Assembly (NCBI GenBank): GCA_020696855.1
Contig: JAJFMT010000005.1
Location: 1-48,755 of the forward strand
Direction of reading: 5' to 3'
DNA: 48,755 nucleotides
DNA from: Pseudobdellovibrio sp.
GTDB lineage: Bacteria; Bdellovibrionota; Bdellovibrionia; Bdellovibrionales; Bdellovibrionaceae
Translations under genes and position numbers: made by a program
The notes under the pieces: generated by a model
Seen by the model: the letters and a program-made list of their open reading frames with translations, nothing else
What the model was told of the DNA's origin: nothing
The model's database searches: none
In this document: in pieces, positions 8,350 through 17,400 of the stretch
How positions within the stretch are numbered: position 1 is the stretch's first letter
Layout: each line of letters opens with the position of its first letter

Positions 8350-9267
8350 ATGAAAAAAATTATTTTTGCCACTCTTTTGCTGGCGTTAAATGCTATGGCT
8401 GTTTGCCCTGACACTTCAATCAATGAATCAGCTACCGACTGCCCCTGGGCCGAGATGGCCCGGCAGATTTCTGTCGAAAAGAAGTCCTGTGATGATGTAT
8501 TTAAAACAGTTCCGCAACTGGCGACTCAGTTAAAGTTGGACAGTGAATCCCATGATTTTTTAAATCTTTGGGGTCATGCGAAGAATTTTGATGAAAGCGC
8601 GAAGGGCGTTATTGTTCCTTCTGAAGTGCTTCAGTGCCTGGCAGCGAAACTGAAAATTAAAAATGCTGTTCAGGAGCTACCAAACTTCAGTGTGGTGCAT
8701 GCGGGGTTACAGCACACTTATGCTTACATGTTCAGTAACCTGGTTACTAAGTACGGATTCAAAAGAGACCGCTGGACAAAAGATGATCTTCGCGAAGGCC
8801 TTGGTTTAACTCCCGGTCTTTTAAGCCCGCAGGCCGGTGAAGGCGCGTTTCTTTCGAACGTGACTTATCTTTTTGCCAAGCTGACTTTCGGAACGCAGGG
8901 CTTAAAGCCAAAGAAGAATGTAGCTAAAGAAATTTTAAATTTAGATACGGCCAAATTTCAGATTCGCCATCTGCGTGAATTCGTGCCGGAAAAAAATATC
9001 GCGGTCCATACTCATTTTGTAAAACTGGACACAACGAAGCTGACTTCTAAAAACACTCATCTCCTGATTTACTGGATTGAAGATATTAAAGCTAAAAAGA
9101 ATTTTTTCATTTCAGGATTTCCTGTCGATACGGCTACCGTTGACCGGGCTTTTGATCCATCTTCTCTGGGGACTTCCAAAGTTATTAGCACCCGTTACAA
9201 TGCGTGGTGGCCCGGCATGACGGACAGCGCTTCTCCATTGACGGGAAACCGCGAAGAAATAAAGTAG
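8350..9267 (+). CDS. secreted protein of unknown function
   Basis: This is a 305-residue exported protein with signal peptide MKKIIFATLLLALNAMA and a Cys-rich N-terminal part (VCPDTS, DCPW, KSCDD). The middle holds GLQHTYAYMFSN and a region rich in Gly and Leu (LGLTPGLLSPQAGEG). His residues occur in pairs of motifs (VVHAGLQHT, VHTHFVKL), but no HExxH or Ser triad can be picked out. It starts eight bases after the previous stop and is the third gene of the 6949-9267 operon. It ends convergently nine bases from the transglutaminase-like gene. Unrecognised family. Confidence 0.65.
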   Translation: MKKIIFATLLLALNAMAVCPDTSINESATDCPWAEMARQISVEKKSCDDVFKTVPQLATQLKLDSESHDFLNLWGHAKNFDESAKGVIVPSEVLQCLAAKLKIKNAVQELPNFSVVHAGLQHTYAYMFSNLVTKYGFKRDRWTKDDLREGLGLTPGLLSPQAGEGAFLSNVTYLFAKLTFGTQGLKPKKNVAKEILNLDTAKFQIRHLREFVPEKNIAVHTHFVKLDTTKLTSKNTHLLIYWIEDIKAKKNFFISGFPVDTATVDRAFDPSSLGTSKVISTRYNAWWPGMTDSASPLTGNREEIK

Positions 9268-9276
9268 GCGTTCAGT

Positions 9277-9921
9277 TTAACTTTTCTTTTTGCGTAAGCC
9301 GTAAGTGCCGGCTTTGAAGCTGCGCTCATCAATGCGGGTCAGGGCGCGTTCCATTTGCGGAGTCAGCAATTTGGTGTGCGGAATTTCTAAAAGATGTTCC
9401 GCGATGAACCAGACATCATCTTCACTGGTCATCCAGTTTAATTTATCAAAACGTGAAAGGTTCACTGGACGGGTCGAAAAGGTTCTCAGTGTGCGTTCAC
9501 GCCGTTTATTAAAATAATCGTTAAAATAGCTGAGCGCCAGCTCTCGCAGCGTGCGGTGAATCGGCGGACGGTAACGGCAGCCGGCATAATTAGAAGATGC
9601 AATGGCTCCCCACCCGTTATTTTCTTTAAAAACGGCAATGACATGATCGGTGTCGTTCTTTGCTTCTAAATCTAATATCAGCGGAGGATGACCGTTGTAT
9701 CTCAAAGCGGCAGCTGCGAAGATGGCGCCTTCAAGGCAATGAGCCGTTCTGTGCTGAATGACTTTTCGTGGTGAAAATGAAGTATCGGCCAAGTGGTACG
9801 GAATGGCGTCCAAAAATTTCTGAATGCCGTAAGGATTTTTTAAAGATTTTAAAAATTTAATTTCGGAAGCCGAAAGCGATTCCAATTTACCCGGCCTGTT
9901 TGCTTGGAACCTGCGAATCAA
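9277..9921 (-). CDS. transglutaminase-like (papain-fold) protein
   Basis: The 214-residue protein carries the core of the transglutaminase-like superfamily: Cys62 in AHCLEGA at the start of a helix, then LILDL and His93 in DHVIAVF, followed by WGAIASSN. This Cys...His order is that of bacterial transglutaminase-like peptidases or amidases. No signal peptide is visible, so it is probably cytoplasmic. ATG 9921 overlaps the response-regulator gene by 35 bases. A TTG at 9885 just after that stop is an alternative start that loses 12 residues without touching the core. Substrate unknown. Confidence 0.6.
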   Translation of the reverse strand: MIRRFQANRPGKLESLSASEIKFLKSLKNPYGIQKFLDAIPYHLADTSFSPRKVIQHRTAHCLEGAIFAAAALRYNGHPPLILDLEAKNDTDHVIAVFKENNGWGAIASSNYAGCRYRPPIHRTLRELALSYFNDYFNKRRERTLRTFSTRPVNLSRFDKLNWMTSEDDVWFIAEHLLEIPHTKLLTPQMERALTRIDERSFKAGTYGLRKKKS

Positions 9922-10285
9922 AAACTTCTTTTACCTGCTTCACAAGAGTGTAAATACTGAAAGGCTTTTCTAAATAGTAAGTCTGAGTTTTTGCGGAATT
10001 TTTCGGTAAGAAACCGCCTGATACGAAAAGCACCGGCACTTCTGCTTTGCCTGATGCGCGCATTCTTGCATTTACTTCAGTTGCCAGATCGTAACCCGAG
10101 CGGTCTGTTAGGCCGACATCCGTTACAAGCAAATCGAGCTCAGAATCTTTTATCCCTGCCAAGGCTTCTGCAGCATTTGTGTACAATGTGGTTTTAAAAC
10201 CGTTTGCATTTAAAAGTTCGCAGCAGATTTCACCGAGAGCGACTTCATCTTCTACAAGTACAATGTGACGTGAGTTAAAGTTCAT
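9887..10285 (-). CDS. single-domain response regulator (CheY-like receiver)
   Basis: The 132 residues form only a receiver domain. The acidic pair Glu12-Asp13, the phosphoacceptor Asp56 (LLVTDVGL), the switch Ser in LFVSGG and the conserved Lys in LEKPFS are all present. There is no DNA-binding or enzymatic output, so it must signal by protein contact. No histidine kinase gene is adjacent. It is the upstream gene of a two-gene unit with the transglutaminase-like protein, hinting at functional linkage (inferred). Confidence 0.9.
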   Translation of the reverse strand: MNFNSRHIVLVEDEVALGEICCELLNANGFKTTLYTNAAEALAGIKDSELDLLVTDVGLTDRSGYDLATEVNARMRASGKAEVPVLFVSGGFLPKNSAKTQTYYLEKPFSIYTLVKQVKEVFDSQVPSKQAG

Positions 10286-10455
10286 AACTTTATTTTGGCG
10301 GAAAATTATTCATTTCTAAATTTAAATCTAACTTATTGGACCTTAGCCCCATTCCACCAGTGAAATATAAGTGTTTTCGTTTATGCTGCCTGTAAAATTT
10401 ATCTCTGAAAACGAATATAGAAGCCCGACCTGGACCAATGTGGTAACTATCAACC

Positions 10456-11196
10456 ATGAGATTATTTAAAACATTTGCGATTTGTTTTTTAAGTTTAGCC
10501 GCAAACGCTGCTACGGACTTTCCCGATCAGGAAAAAATTTTAAATGTCTTGCGCGCAAATCCGCACTTCACGATTACTGCAGCCCGGGTGTGGCAGGATG
10601 CTTCTGCACAACCTGAATCATTTAATACTGTCGTGCTTGTCGATAATGAATCTAAATGGAAAAGCACTTCTGTTATGGATGCGCAGTTACTGAAGTCATC
10701 CCGGATCTTTGAACCTTGCGGTGTTGTCCTGAAAAAAGCACTCGTATTAAATGTTTCGTTTACCGCATCAGGCTTAGCTATACTCGGAAATGAACGGCCT
10801 GACCCATCTGTTGGCCCCGCCGAAATTTTGATTGCACGCAGCGGCCTGCCGGCAAACATCATGACCGGAGTCCTTGTGAAAAACCGTACCCGCGAGCGGG
10901 ATGTAGCATACGCCTTCAACCGCTCTTCCGTTGAACGCGCGTCTCAGAGCGGAAAAGACTGGAGCAGCTTACTTTATTCTTACTGGGTGTCTGATAAGTA
11001 CATTTCAAACCCACCGCAGTCAGATTATGTGGCCAGCTATTCAACGCTGGCACATGAACTGACTCACATTCTCGGGGATTTAGGCCACACTGATGACTAC
11101 CCGAATTTAATGAGTAACTCTGACAAGGCCGGGTCCAAGTCCGGCGCTTTAAACCGGGAACAATGTTCTGAAATTAAAAAGAATATGATTCGCTGA
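10456..11196 (+). CDS. secreted metzincin-like metalloprotease with an extra residue in the zinc motif
   Basis: The 246-residue protein has a signal peptide (about 1-18, LAANA). Near its C-terminus it carries HELTHILGDLGH (200-211) and, eight residues later, NLMS with Met219. This looks like the metzincin arrangement of zinc helix plus Met-turn. The canonical motif is HExxHxxGxxH, however, and here the last His is at position 12, one residue later. DLVN-type or HEARH genes nearby do not share this. Expression appears independent (170 bp upstream gap, no clear Shine-Dalgarno). The product likely acts outside the cytoplasm. Confidence 0.75.
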   Translation: MRLFKTFAICFLSLAANAATDFPDQEKILNVLRANPHFTITAARVWQDASAQPESFNTVVLVDNESKWKSTSVMDAQLLKSSRIFEPCGVVLKKALVLNVSFTASGLAILGNERPDPSVGPAEILIARSGLPANIMTGVLVKNRTRERDVAYAFNRSSVERASQSGKDWSSLLYSYWVSDKYISNPPQSDYVASYSTLAHELTHILGDLGHTDDYPNLMSNSDKAGSKSGALNREQCSEIKKNMIR

Positions 11197-11210
11197 TAGT
11201 GAAGCGCTCT

Positions 11211-11630
11211 TTATTTGAAAAGCGCTATCCAGATTTCTTCCAGCTCACAGACCGGAGTTCCGTTTTCATCATAGGCCTTCGAAGTTACGAATAGTTTGCG
11301 GCCTTGCTTTTCTTTAAGAGTCGTTACGATTTTCACTTTTCCGCGCGCGACCGGCGCCAGGTATTTAATAACTGATGTACCGGTTGCTGCGGCTTTGAAT
11401 TGTTCGTCAAGAATGGCATGTACTAACATTCCCTGAGCGCTGTCCATCACGCAATAAAGCGCACCGCCGTGTAAAATACCATTAGGATTAAAGTGCTTCT
11501 CTGAAACTTCATATTCGTAAATGCATTCTGATAGCGATAAGGAAACGCAGCGGGCCCCCATGGTAGCGCCCATACTGTCTTTTTCTGTGAATTGTTTTAT
11601 ATACTCAGGAAGTTCAGCTTCGGTCTTCAT
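11211..11630 (-). CDS. PaaI-type hotdog-fold acyl-CoA thioesterase
   Basis: The 139-residue cytoplasmic protein fits the PaaI/YdiI thioesterase family: NPNGILHGGALYCVMDSAQG carries the conserved HGG followed by the hotdog helix with its acidic residue (Asp in MDSAQG), and TSVIKYLAPVARG is the following strand. Such enzymes hydrolyse acyl- or aryl-CoA esters, protecting the CoA pool. It is monocistronic and converges on the metzincin gene with a 14-base gap. Substrate cannot be told from sequence. Confidence 0.85.
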   Translation of the reverse strand: MKTEAELPEYIKQFTEKDSMGATMGARCVSLSLSECIYEYEVSEKHFNPNGILHGGALYCVMDSAQGMLVHAILDEQFKAAATGTSVIKYLAPVARGKVKIVTTLKEKQGRKLFVTSKAYDENGTPVCELEEIWIALFK

Positions 11631-11854
11631 TTACTCAAGCAGTCCTTTATTGGAATGAGGGCACTTTAACCGAATTCAGATAAAATTTCCTGCTCTTAGA
11701 GAACCATTAAAAATGTTACACAGTTTTCGCTGAGCTCACTTCGTCAAAACTTTTGACAGTTTTCAACTAGCCGTGTGTTTAGGCCAGCTGCGACGGCTCC
11801 AAAACGTTCATGTAACGTCTCTAATGTTAAGCGAAGAATAACAAACTAAACCTT

Positions 11855-11891
11855 AGACTAATTTTCTTCGCAGATTCTAATTTAGTCTGCG
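11855..11891. promoter_or_regulatory. competing inverted repeats upstream of the lipoprotein gene
   Basis: CGCAGA (11869-11874) can pair with TCTGCG (11886-11891). The overlapping TTAGTCT (11882-11888) can alternatively pair with AGACTAA (11855-11861). This sits 36 bp before the lipoprotein ATG. It could be an operator or a small leader structure; the rest of the 296-bp gap (11631-11926) shows only a TTGACA at 11753-11758 without a good -10. Confidence 0.25.
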
Positions 11892-11926
11892 TTCCAACTT
11901 CGGCTTTAACTTAAAATTAAAGCACG

Positions 11927-12433
11927 ATGAAAAAACTAAATTTATTAATTACATTATTAGCTTTAAGTTCCTGCACAACAACCAATACCGACACGACGAA
12001 CGCTTCACGTGAGCCTGCCGCGATCAGAGCTGACCGCAATTTAAAAATGCGCTTTCAGCTTGCTAATGGAAACTGGGATCAAGGTGTGCGTCTTGCTGAA
12101 TACCGGACTTCTGATGTCGATGTAACATACAAGGTTCATAAGGTTGATCCTTATAACGTGATCTTTAAAGTTTATATCAGCAATGTCGGGAAAAAAGCGC
12201 TTCGCGTGGACAGCTCGCTTTTCAACATCACGTCTCTTCGCACGAAGAAACTGGTTGTAGCCCAGTCTTCACTTTGGGCAGACGAAAAGAGACCTGTGGC
12301 CGCGATGTCACTTCAACCGGGTGAGAGTGCCAGCAGTGAATTAAAATTCCCTGTTAACGAGCCGGTTGGGCAATGGGCTTTGAAAAATAAATTAACGGAC
12401 CACACTTTTAATTTTGCTGTGAATGAAAATTAA
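11927..12433 (+). CDS. small lipoprotein of unknown function
   Basis: The 168-residue product has a lipoprotein signal with lipobox LSSC (Cys16), followed by a Thr/Asn-rich linker. The mature part is beta-rich (VDVTYKVHKV, YNVIFKVYISNVGKKALRVD), like small immunoglobulin- or DUF-type periplasmic domains. The strand pattern NVGKKALRVDSSLF...LQPGESASSELKF resembles domains that describe interaction with membranes or ligands, but I cannot name a family. It is monocistronic, and its start lacks a strong Shine-Dalgarno. The residues after the Cys give no inner-membrane retention Asp, so an outer-membrane location is likely. Confidence 0.65.
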   Translation: MKKLNLLITLLALSSCTTTNTDTTNASREPAAIRADRNLKMRFQLANGNWDQGVRLAEYRTSDVDVTYKVHKVDPYNVIFKVYISNVGKKALRVDSSLFNITSLRTKKLVVAQSSLWADEKRPVAAMSLQPGESASSELKFPVNEPVGQWALKNKLTDHTFNFAVNEN

Positions 12434-12505
12434 TAGCTAATGCAGCCGGATTTACTGGTCCAGGTATTGTCCATTTTCTGATTTTAATTCCTTTGGATAC
12501 ACCCC

Positions 12506-12538
12506 TGTAAATCCCTCTTGATTTACATATAATTTACA
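12506..12538 (+). promoter_or_regulatory. SOS-type dyad operator overlapping the imuA-imuB-dnaE2 promoter
   Basis: TGTAAAT (12506-12512) and ATTTACA (12521-12527) form a perfect 7-bp inverted repeat with 8 bases between. A second ATTTACA follows at 12532-12538. A perfect TATAAT (12528-12533) lies between the last two half-sites, so a bound repressor would block RNA polymerase. The cassette behind it is of the LexA-controlled kind. The published Bdellovibrio LexA box (TTAC-N3-GTAA) is not present here. Confidence 0.6.
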
Positions 12539-12591
12539 CATTTTCCTTGAAGCCGTCAAGCCTTCCTTTTATTCTATAAATGGGAGGCCCC

Positions 12592-13134
12592 ATGGCCAGC
12601 GCAGAGCAAATTCGACATCTCAAACTGGTTATTAACGCAATGGACGTTACTCAACCGCGGGAGTCGTGGCAGGCACCGGGTTTACAGGATGGCGTTCCCA
12701 AAGGTGCTATCATTGAACTACAGGGCCCTAGCCGCTTTGAATGGTTCATCACTTTCTTAAAAGAAAATCCTTCACTGAACTGCTTCTGGGCTGAAAAATC
12801 TCAAAGCGTGCTTCCTACCGCGCTTCATCAGCGCGGAATTGATCTGAACAGAATCACTTTTGCAGTATTTAAAGAAAAGGAATTCCCTTCTTTGCGTAAA
12901 GTTATTCAAAGCCAGATTTTTCCGGTTGTGATCAGCACGCACCACTTCAATGAAATTAAAATGCTTCAAAGCTTTCAATTGCTGACTGAAAAATCGAACA
13001 GCAGTTTTTTTATGGCTGCAGAAAAACCGGTCACACAAAACTGGCCTGTGGCTTTGCAACTGGATATTTCAGGCAAACTCAATCATTTCAATATCGAAAT
13101 TTTAAAACAGCGCTACAGGAAAACGAATGAGTAA
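12592..13134 (+). CDS. imuA: ImuA-like RecA-fold accessory protein of translesion synthesis
   Basis: This short protein (180 residues) opens the imuA-imuB-dnaE2 operon. GVPKGAIIELQGPSRFEW aligns with the RecA/ImuA strand-loop before the Walker A site, but the GKT/S ending is missing, so ATP binding is probably lost. The C-terminal basic tail (KQRYRKTNE) fits the usual ImuA interaction region. In other bacteria ImuA-type proteins partner ImuB during mutagenic lesion bypass. An ATG at 12580 is in frame, but GGGAGG at 12582-12587 directly serves ATG 12592, so I use the latter. The stop overlaps imuB by eight bases. The assignment leans on gene order as well as sequence. Confidence 0.7.
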   Translation: MASAEQIRHLKLVINAMDVTQPRESWQAPGLQDGVPKGAIIELQGPSRFEWFITFLKENPSLNCFWAEKSQSVLPTALHQRGIDLNRITFAVFKEKEFPSLRKVIQSQIFPVVISTHHFNEIKMLQSFQLLTEKSNSSFFMAAEKPVTQNWPVALQLDISGKLNHFNIEILKQRYRKTNE

Positions 13135-14458
13135 TTCCGAATACAAAAATCTTAATGTGGCCTGCCTGTGGCTGCAGAAACCCGGCCCGACAGAAAAGCT
13201 GGCAGAGCTTTGCCTGCGTTTCAGCCCGCAAATTGCTGTCCGCAAAAATGAAGCTGTATTTGTCGAGATCGGAAAGATGCGGCTTCTCTACTCGCCAGAA
13301 GAATTTGTAAAAATATTTCAGCAGCTTTTAAATCCGTGGCTGAAGCGTATTGAGGTTAATGCGCGTCTGGGGCTTGGCCGTGATTTAACCGATTCACTGG
13401 CGCGCGCACACTTCGGTACAGCAAATATTGATTCACTTTCTTTAGACGCCCTTTATGATTTTGCAGACCCGTTTAACAATGATCCCGTTATCAGGCCTTA
13501 CCTGCAGAAAATGATTACGGCCTTTAAAGATCTTGGTGTACATAAAATATCTCAGTTTAAAAATATTCCGGCCAACCAGCTGGTATCGCGTTTCGGGGCT
13601 GTTGCGATGCTGAGCCGTCAGCGGCTGGAACATTCAGTGCCTTTAACGTGGCCTTACTGGAAGCCCGCTGAAATCATCAAAGAAAAAACCGATTTTCCTT
13701 ATTTTGAATTTTACGGAGAACTTGAGCCGGTGTTGTTTGAATTGAAAAAGCAACTGGATCAGATCTTTCAGAGGCTATGGATACGCGAGAGGCGCGCACA
13801 AAAAATGCGTGTCAGAATTTTTTTTGAAACCAACTCGCGGCAGGTACGTCCGTTCAGAGAGTTTCAGTTTGAATTCTTACTGCCGCAAGCTTACACCAAA
13901 GGCGCTCTGGCTATCATCAAAGAACGGCTTTCAAAAGATTTTACAGATCACCCTGTTACGACTCCCCTTCAGGGAATTGAAACTGTCGTTATAGAAACCA
14001 CTGCAGGTGTCAGCGGGCAAAAGAACTTCTTTCACCGTCACGAAGAGGTGGCTGAGGCCAAATATGCTTTACTGGCACAGCTTCAGGAAATTCACGGCGA
14101 TGGCAGTGTTTACCATGCAGAGCTGGTCGAAGATCACCGTCCGGAAAAATCCTGGAAGAAGTGCAGTAGCATTAAGAACCTGCCGCCGCAACTGCACTTT
14201 CCGCTTCGCCCTACGCATCTTTTTACCCCGGAGCCGGTTGTGATAAAAAATTCTTTTTTTGCGTATCAGGGCCAACAGTTTAAAATCATCAGAAAATCTT
14301 CCATAGAAAGAATCAACGGTGCATGGTTTGAAGACCCGTCAGATTTAAATGACAGCTATGACCGTGATTACTTCAGTCTTGAACTTGAAGACGGCCGCAC
14401 ACTTTTTATTTTCCGGAACCGCAAGGGCCATTACTTTTTGCAAGGGGCTTTTGCTTGA
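13127..14458 (+). CDS. imuB: ImuB-like catalytically inactive Y-family polymerase homologue
   Basis: The 443-residue protein has the Y-family outline: a palm/fingers-like N-terminal half, a helix-hairpin-helix-like stretch (LVSRFGAVAMLSRQRLE), and a little-finger-like half beginning near DFPYFEFYGELEPV. The acidic catalytic residues of true DinB polymerases (D..., SxDE) are absent, as expected for ImuB, which acts as a bridge between the beta clamp, ImuA and DnaE2. A beta-clamp-binding short motif is not certain; QLQEIHGD and QKNFF are candidates. Overlaps with imuA (8 bp) and dnaE2 (TTGA) show a translationally coupled operon. Confidence 0.8.
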   Translation: MSNSEYKNLNVACLWLQKPGPTEKLAELCLRFSPQIAVRKNEAVFVEIGKMRLLYSPEEFVKIFQQLLNPWLKRIEVNARLGLGRDLTDSLARAHFGTANIDSLSLDALYDFADPFNNDPVIRPYLQKMITAFKDLGVHKISQFKNIPANQLVSRFGAVAMLSRQRLEHSVPLTWPYWKPAEIIKEKTDFPYFEFYGELEPVLFELKKQLDQIFQRLWIRERRAQKMRVRIFFETNSRQVRPFREFQFEFLLPQAYTKGALAIIKERLSKDFTDHPVTTPLQGIETVVIETTAGVSGQKNFFHRHEEVAEAKYALLAQLQEIHGDGSVYHAELVEDHRPEKSWKKCSSIKNLPPQLHFPLRPTHLFTPEPVVIKNSFFAYQGQQFKIIRKSSIERINGAWFEDPSDLNDSYDRDYFSLELEDGRTLFIFRNRKGHYFLQGAFA

Positions 14459-17400
14459 AATACACAGAGCTTAAATGCAAAACTAACTTTTCATTCCTGC
14501 GCGGAGCCTCGTCCGCCCCTGAGCTGATTAAGCGCGCGGTTGAACTCGGCTTAAGCGGGCTTGCGATTTCAGACATTAACGGTGTGTACGCCCTGCCGCG
14601 CGCTTATGAGGCGTATCTTTCATTAACAGCTGAAGAAAAAAAGAATTTCAAACTCATCACCGGCGCTGAAATCACAATTCAGAATCACCCGCCTGTTACC
14701 TTGCTGGCCCGTAATAAAAAAGGCTACGGTGTTTTGTGCCGGATTATCACAGCAGCCCATGCCGGAAAAGAAAAGGGCATGGCCTGTATCAGTTTAACTG
14801 AGCTGGCTTCTGTTTTAGAAGAAGCAGGCTTTTCTGATGAAATGTTTTGTTTGCCTGATGTGACAGCCTTTACAAATATTGAAATATTAAAAGAATTGTT
14901 TCCGGAAACACTTTACCTGCCGCTGGGCCGTTACCTGGACGGCAAAGATTTTGAACGAACAGAAAATATTTTGCAGTTATCTGCCAAACACGGGCTTCCT
15001 TACGTGGCAGTGAATGATGTACATTATCACATAAGAGAAAGACGTGCGCTGCAGGACGCAGTGACTTGCATTCGTGAAGGCAAATCAATCGAAACAGCTG
15101 GCTATCTGCTTTTCAGTAACAGTGAAAGGCATTTAAAAAACTCTGAAGCCATGCAGGAACTTTTTAAAGATCTGCCACTGGCGCTTGCGAACAATCAGTT
15201 TATTTCTGAAACCTGTCACTTTTCGTTAAGTGAGCTTAAGTACTCTTACCCGGCGGAGTTTATTCCGGAAGGCCATACGGCGGCGACTTATCTGAAAGAA
15301 GTCGTGATGGAGCGCGCCCGTCACACTTATAAATCGGATACTATTCCTGAAAGTGCTTTAAAACAAATTCAGCGCGAATTGGATTTTTTTGCGAAACGCG
15401 GAGACGAACATTATTTTTTAACCGTCCATGATATTGTGAACTTTGCCCGCGAAAGTAATATTATCTGTCAGGGGCGCGGCTCTGCTGCGAATTCTATTGT
15501 TTGTTACGTACTGGGGATCACCAGTGTAGACCCCATTCAGATGAATCTTTTATTTGACCGTTTTATGAATGACGGCCGGCGCGACCCGCCCGATATTGAT
15601 GTGGACTTCGAACACGAACGCCGCGAAGAAGTCATTCAGTATATTTACCGGCGGTTCGGACGCCACCGGGCCGCAATGGTGGCAGCGGTTCGCACGTACC
15701 GCAGCCGCAGCTGTTTGATTGAACTCAGTAAAGCTTTGGGAATTGAAGTCGGAACCATTTCTGCCGGAGAGCTTGAAGAAAAATTTTTTGAACTCGCAAA
15801 AGAAAAAGCTCCGCGGCTTAAATTAATTTCTGAACTGACAGAACAGCTGGCAAGATTTCCGCGGCATTTATCTATTCACAGTGGCGGCTTCTTACTTTCA
15901 GACGAACCGCTTTGTAACCTTGTGCCGGTTGAGCCCGCCCGCATGGAAGGCCGCACGATTATTCAATGGGACAAAGATGATCTGGAAACCATCGGCCTCA
16001 TGAAGATCGACGTGCTTTCGATCGGGTTTTTAACGGCCTTGCATAAAGCGACTGACCTGGCCGGAATCAGCTGGCGGGAAATTAAAGATGACGATGAGGC
16101 CACTTATAAAATGATCCAACGGGCAGAAACCCACGGAACTTTTCAAATTGAATCGCGGGCCCAAATGAATATGCTGGTGCAGACGCTTCCGCGCAACTAC
16201 TATGATTTAGTGGTGCAAGTGGCGCTGGTACGCCCCAGCCCCACTGTCGGCGGAATGGTGCAGCCTTTTATTAAAGGACTGTTTGCGGCGCGCGCCGGAC
16301 GGCCTTTTAAAATCGGGCACCCGGTGCTAGAAAAAATTCTGGGCCGCACCTACGGCGTTCCGATTTTTCAGGAGCAGATCATGCAGATTTCGATAGAGGT
16401 TGCAGGCTTTACCGCGGCCGAAGCCGATCAGCTGCGGCGTTCGCTATCGGCCCACAGAACGGCCGACAGTGTAAATGAAATGGGACAACGGCTTTACAAA
16501 TCACTGGTGGCTAACGGTATCCCGAAGGATTTCGGTCAAGCGCTGTTTGAGTATGTAAAAGGTTATGCCCATTACGGCTTCCCGGAATCGCATGCGGCCA
16601 GTTACGCTTCACTGGCGTACAAATCCGCTTACATGAAGTGCCACTACCCGGCAGAGCTGGTTTGCTCGCTCATAAATTCGCAGCCGCTTGGTTTTTATTC
16701 TGACGATGCGTTGATTGCCGAAGCCAAACGTAACGGCGGCGTTTCGTTTTTACCGTTAGACCCGAATGTGTCTGACTGGGACTGCAAAATGGAAGGCAAA
16801 AAAACGGTTCGCATGGGTTTCAGGAATTTAAAGCGCATTAAAAAAACCGATGTCGAAAAAATGCTGGAAGAAAGAAGCAAAAAACCTTTCACCAGCCTTG
16901 AGGATTTTATTGCGCGCACCAACTTCAGCAAAGAGCTCTTAGAAAACCTGGCCATTGCGGATGTATTTAAAACATTCGGGGTCGACAGGCGGCACTCTTA
17001 CTGGCAATCACTTGAATTTACAAATCTGTCGGCAAAGAAGAATGAACAGATTTCTCTTTTTAATGAAAACAGCCGCCTGGACTCATCTCAGAATATTTTT
17101 TCTTCGATGAGGCTGTTTGAAGAAATTGCAAGTGACCATTCAAAGCTCGGCTATTCGTTACACGGCAATATGATGAAAGCTTTACGCCTTGAGATTCCAT
17201 GGCTGCCGAAGCTGACGTCAGCTGACTTAAAGACCTTACCGAAAAACCGCCGTGTCAGATATGCAGGAATACTTTCTATCTTGCAGCGGCCACCTCCTGC
17301 CAAAGGCACGGCTTTTATTACTCTTGAAGACGAATTCGGCAGTGTTGATACCGTTTTGCAAAAAGCCACATATGAAAAGTACGAAGAGGTTATCCGCCAT

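Noticed and set aside
11197..11226. AGCGCT...AGCGCT as a bidirectional terminator between convergent genes
   Set aside because: The stem is only six bases and the T-run is inside the loop.
11753..11781. TTGACA upstream of the lipoprotein gene as promoter
   Set aside because: The box 17 bases later (TGTTTA) is a poor -10, and it lies about 145 bp from the start.
12580..12591. Earlier ATG for imuA
   Set aside because: No Shine-Dalgarno lies before it, while GGGAGG fits the ATG at 12592.
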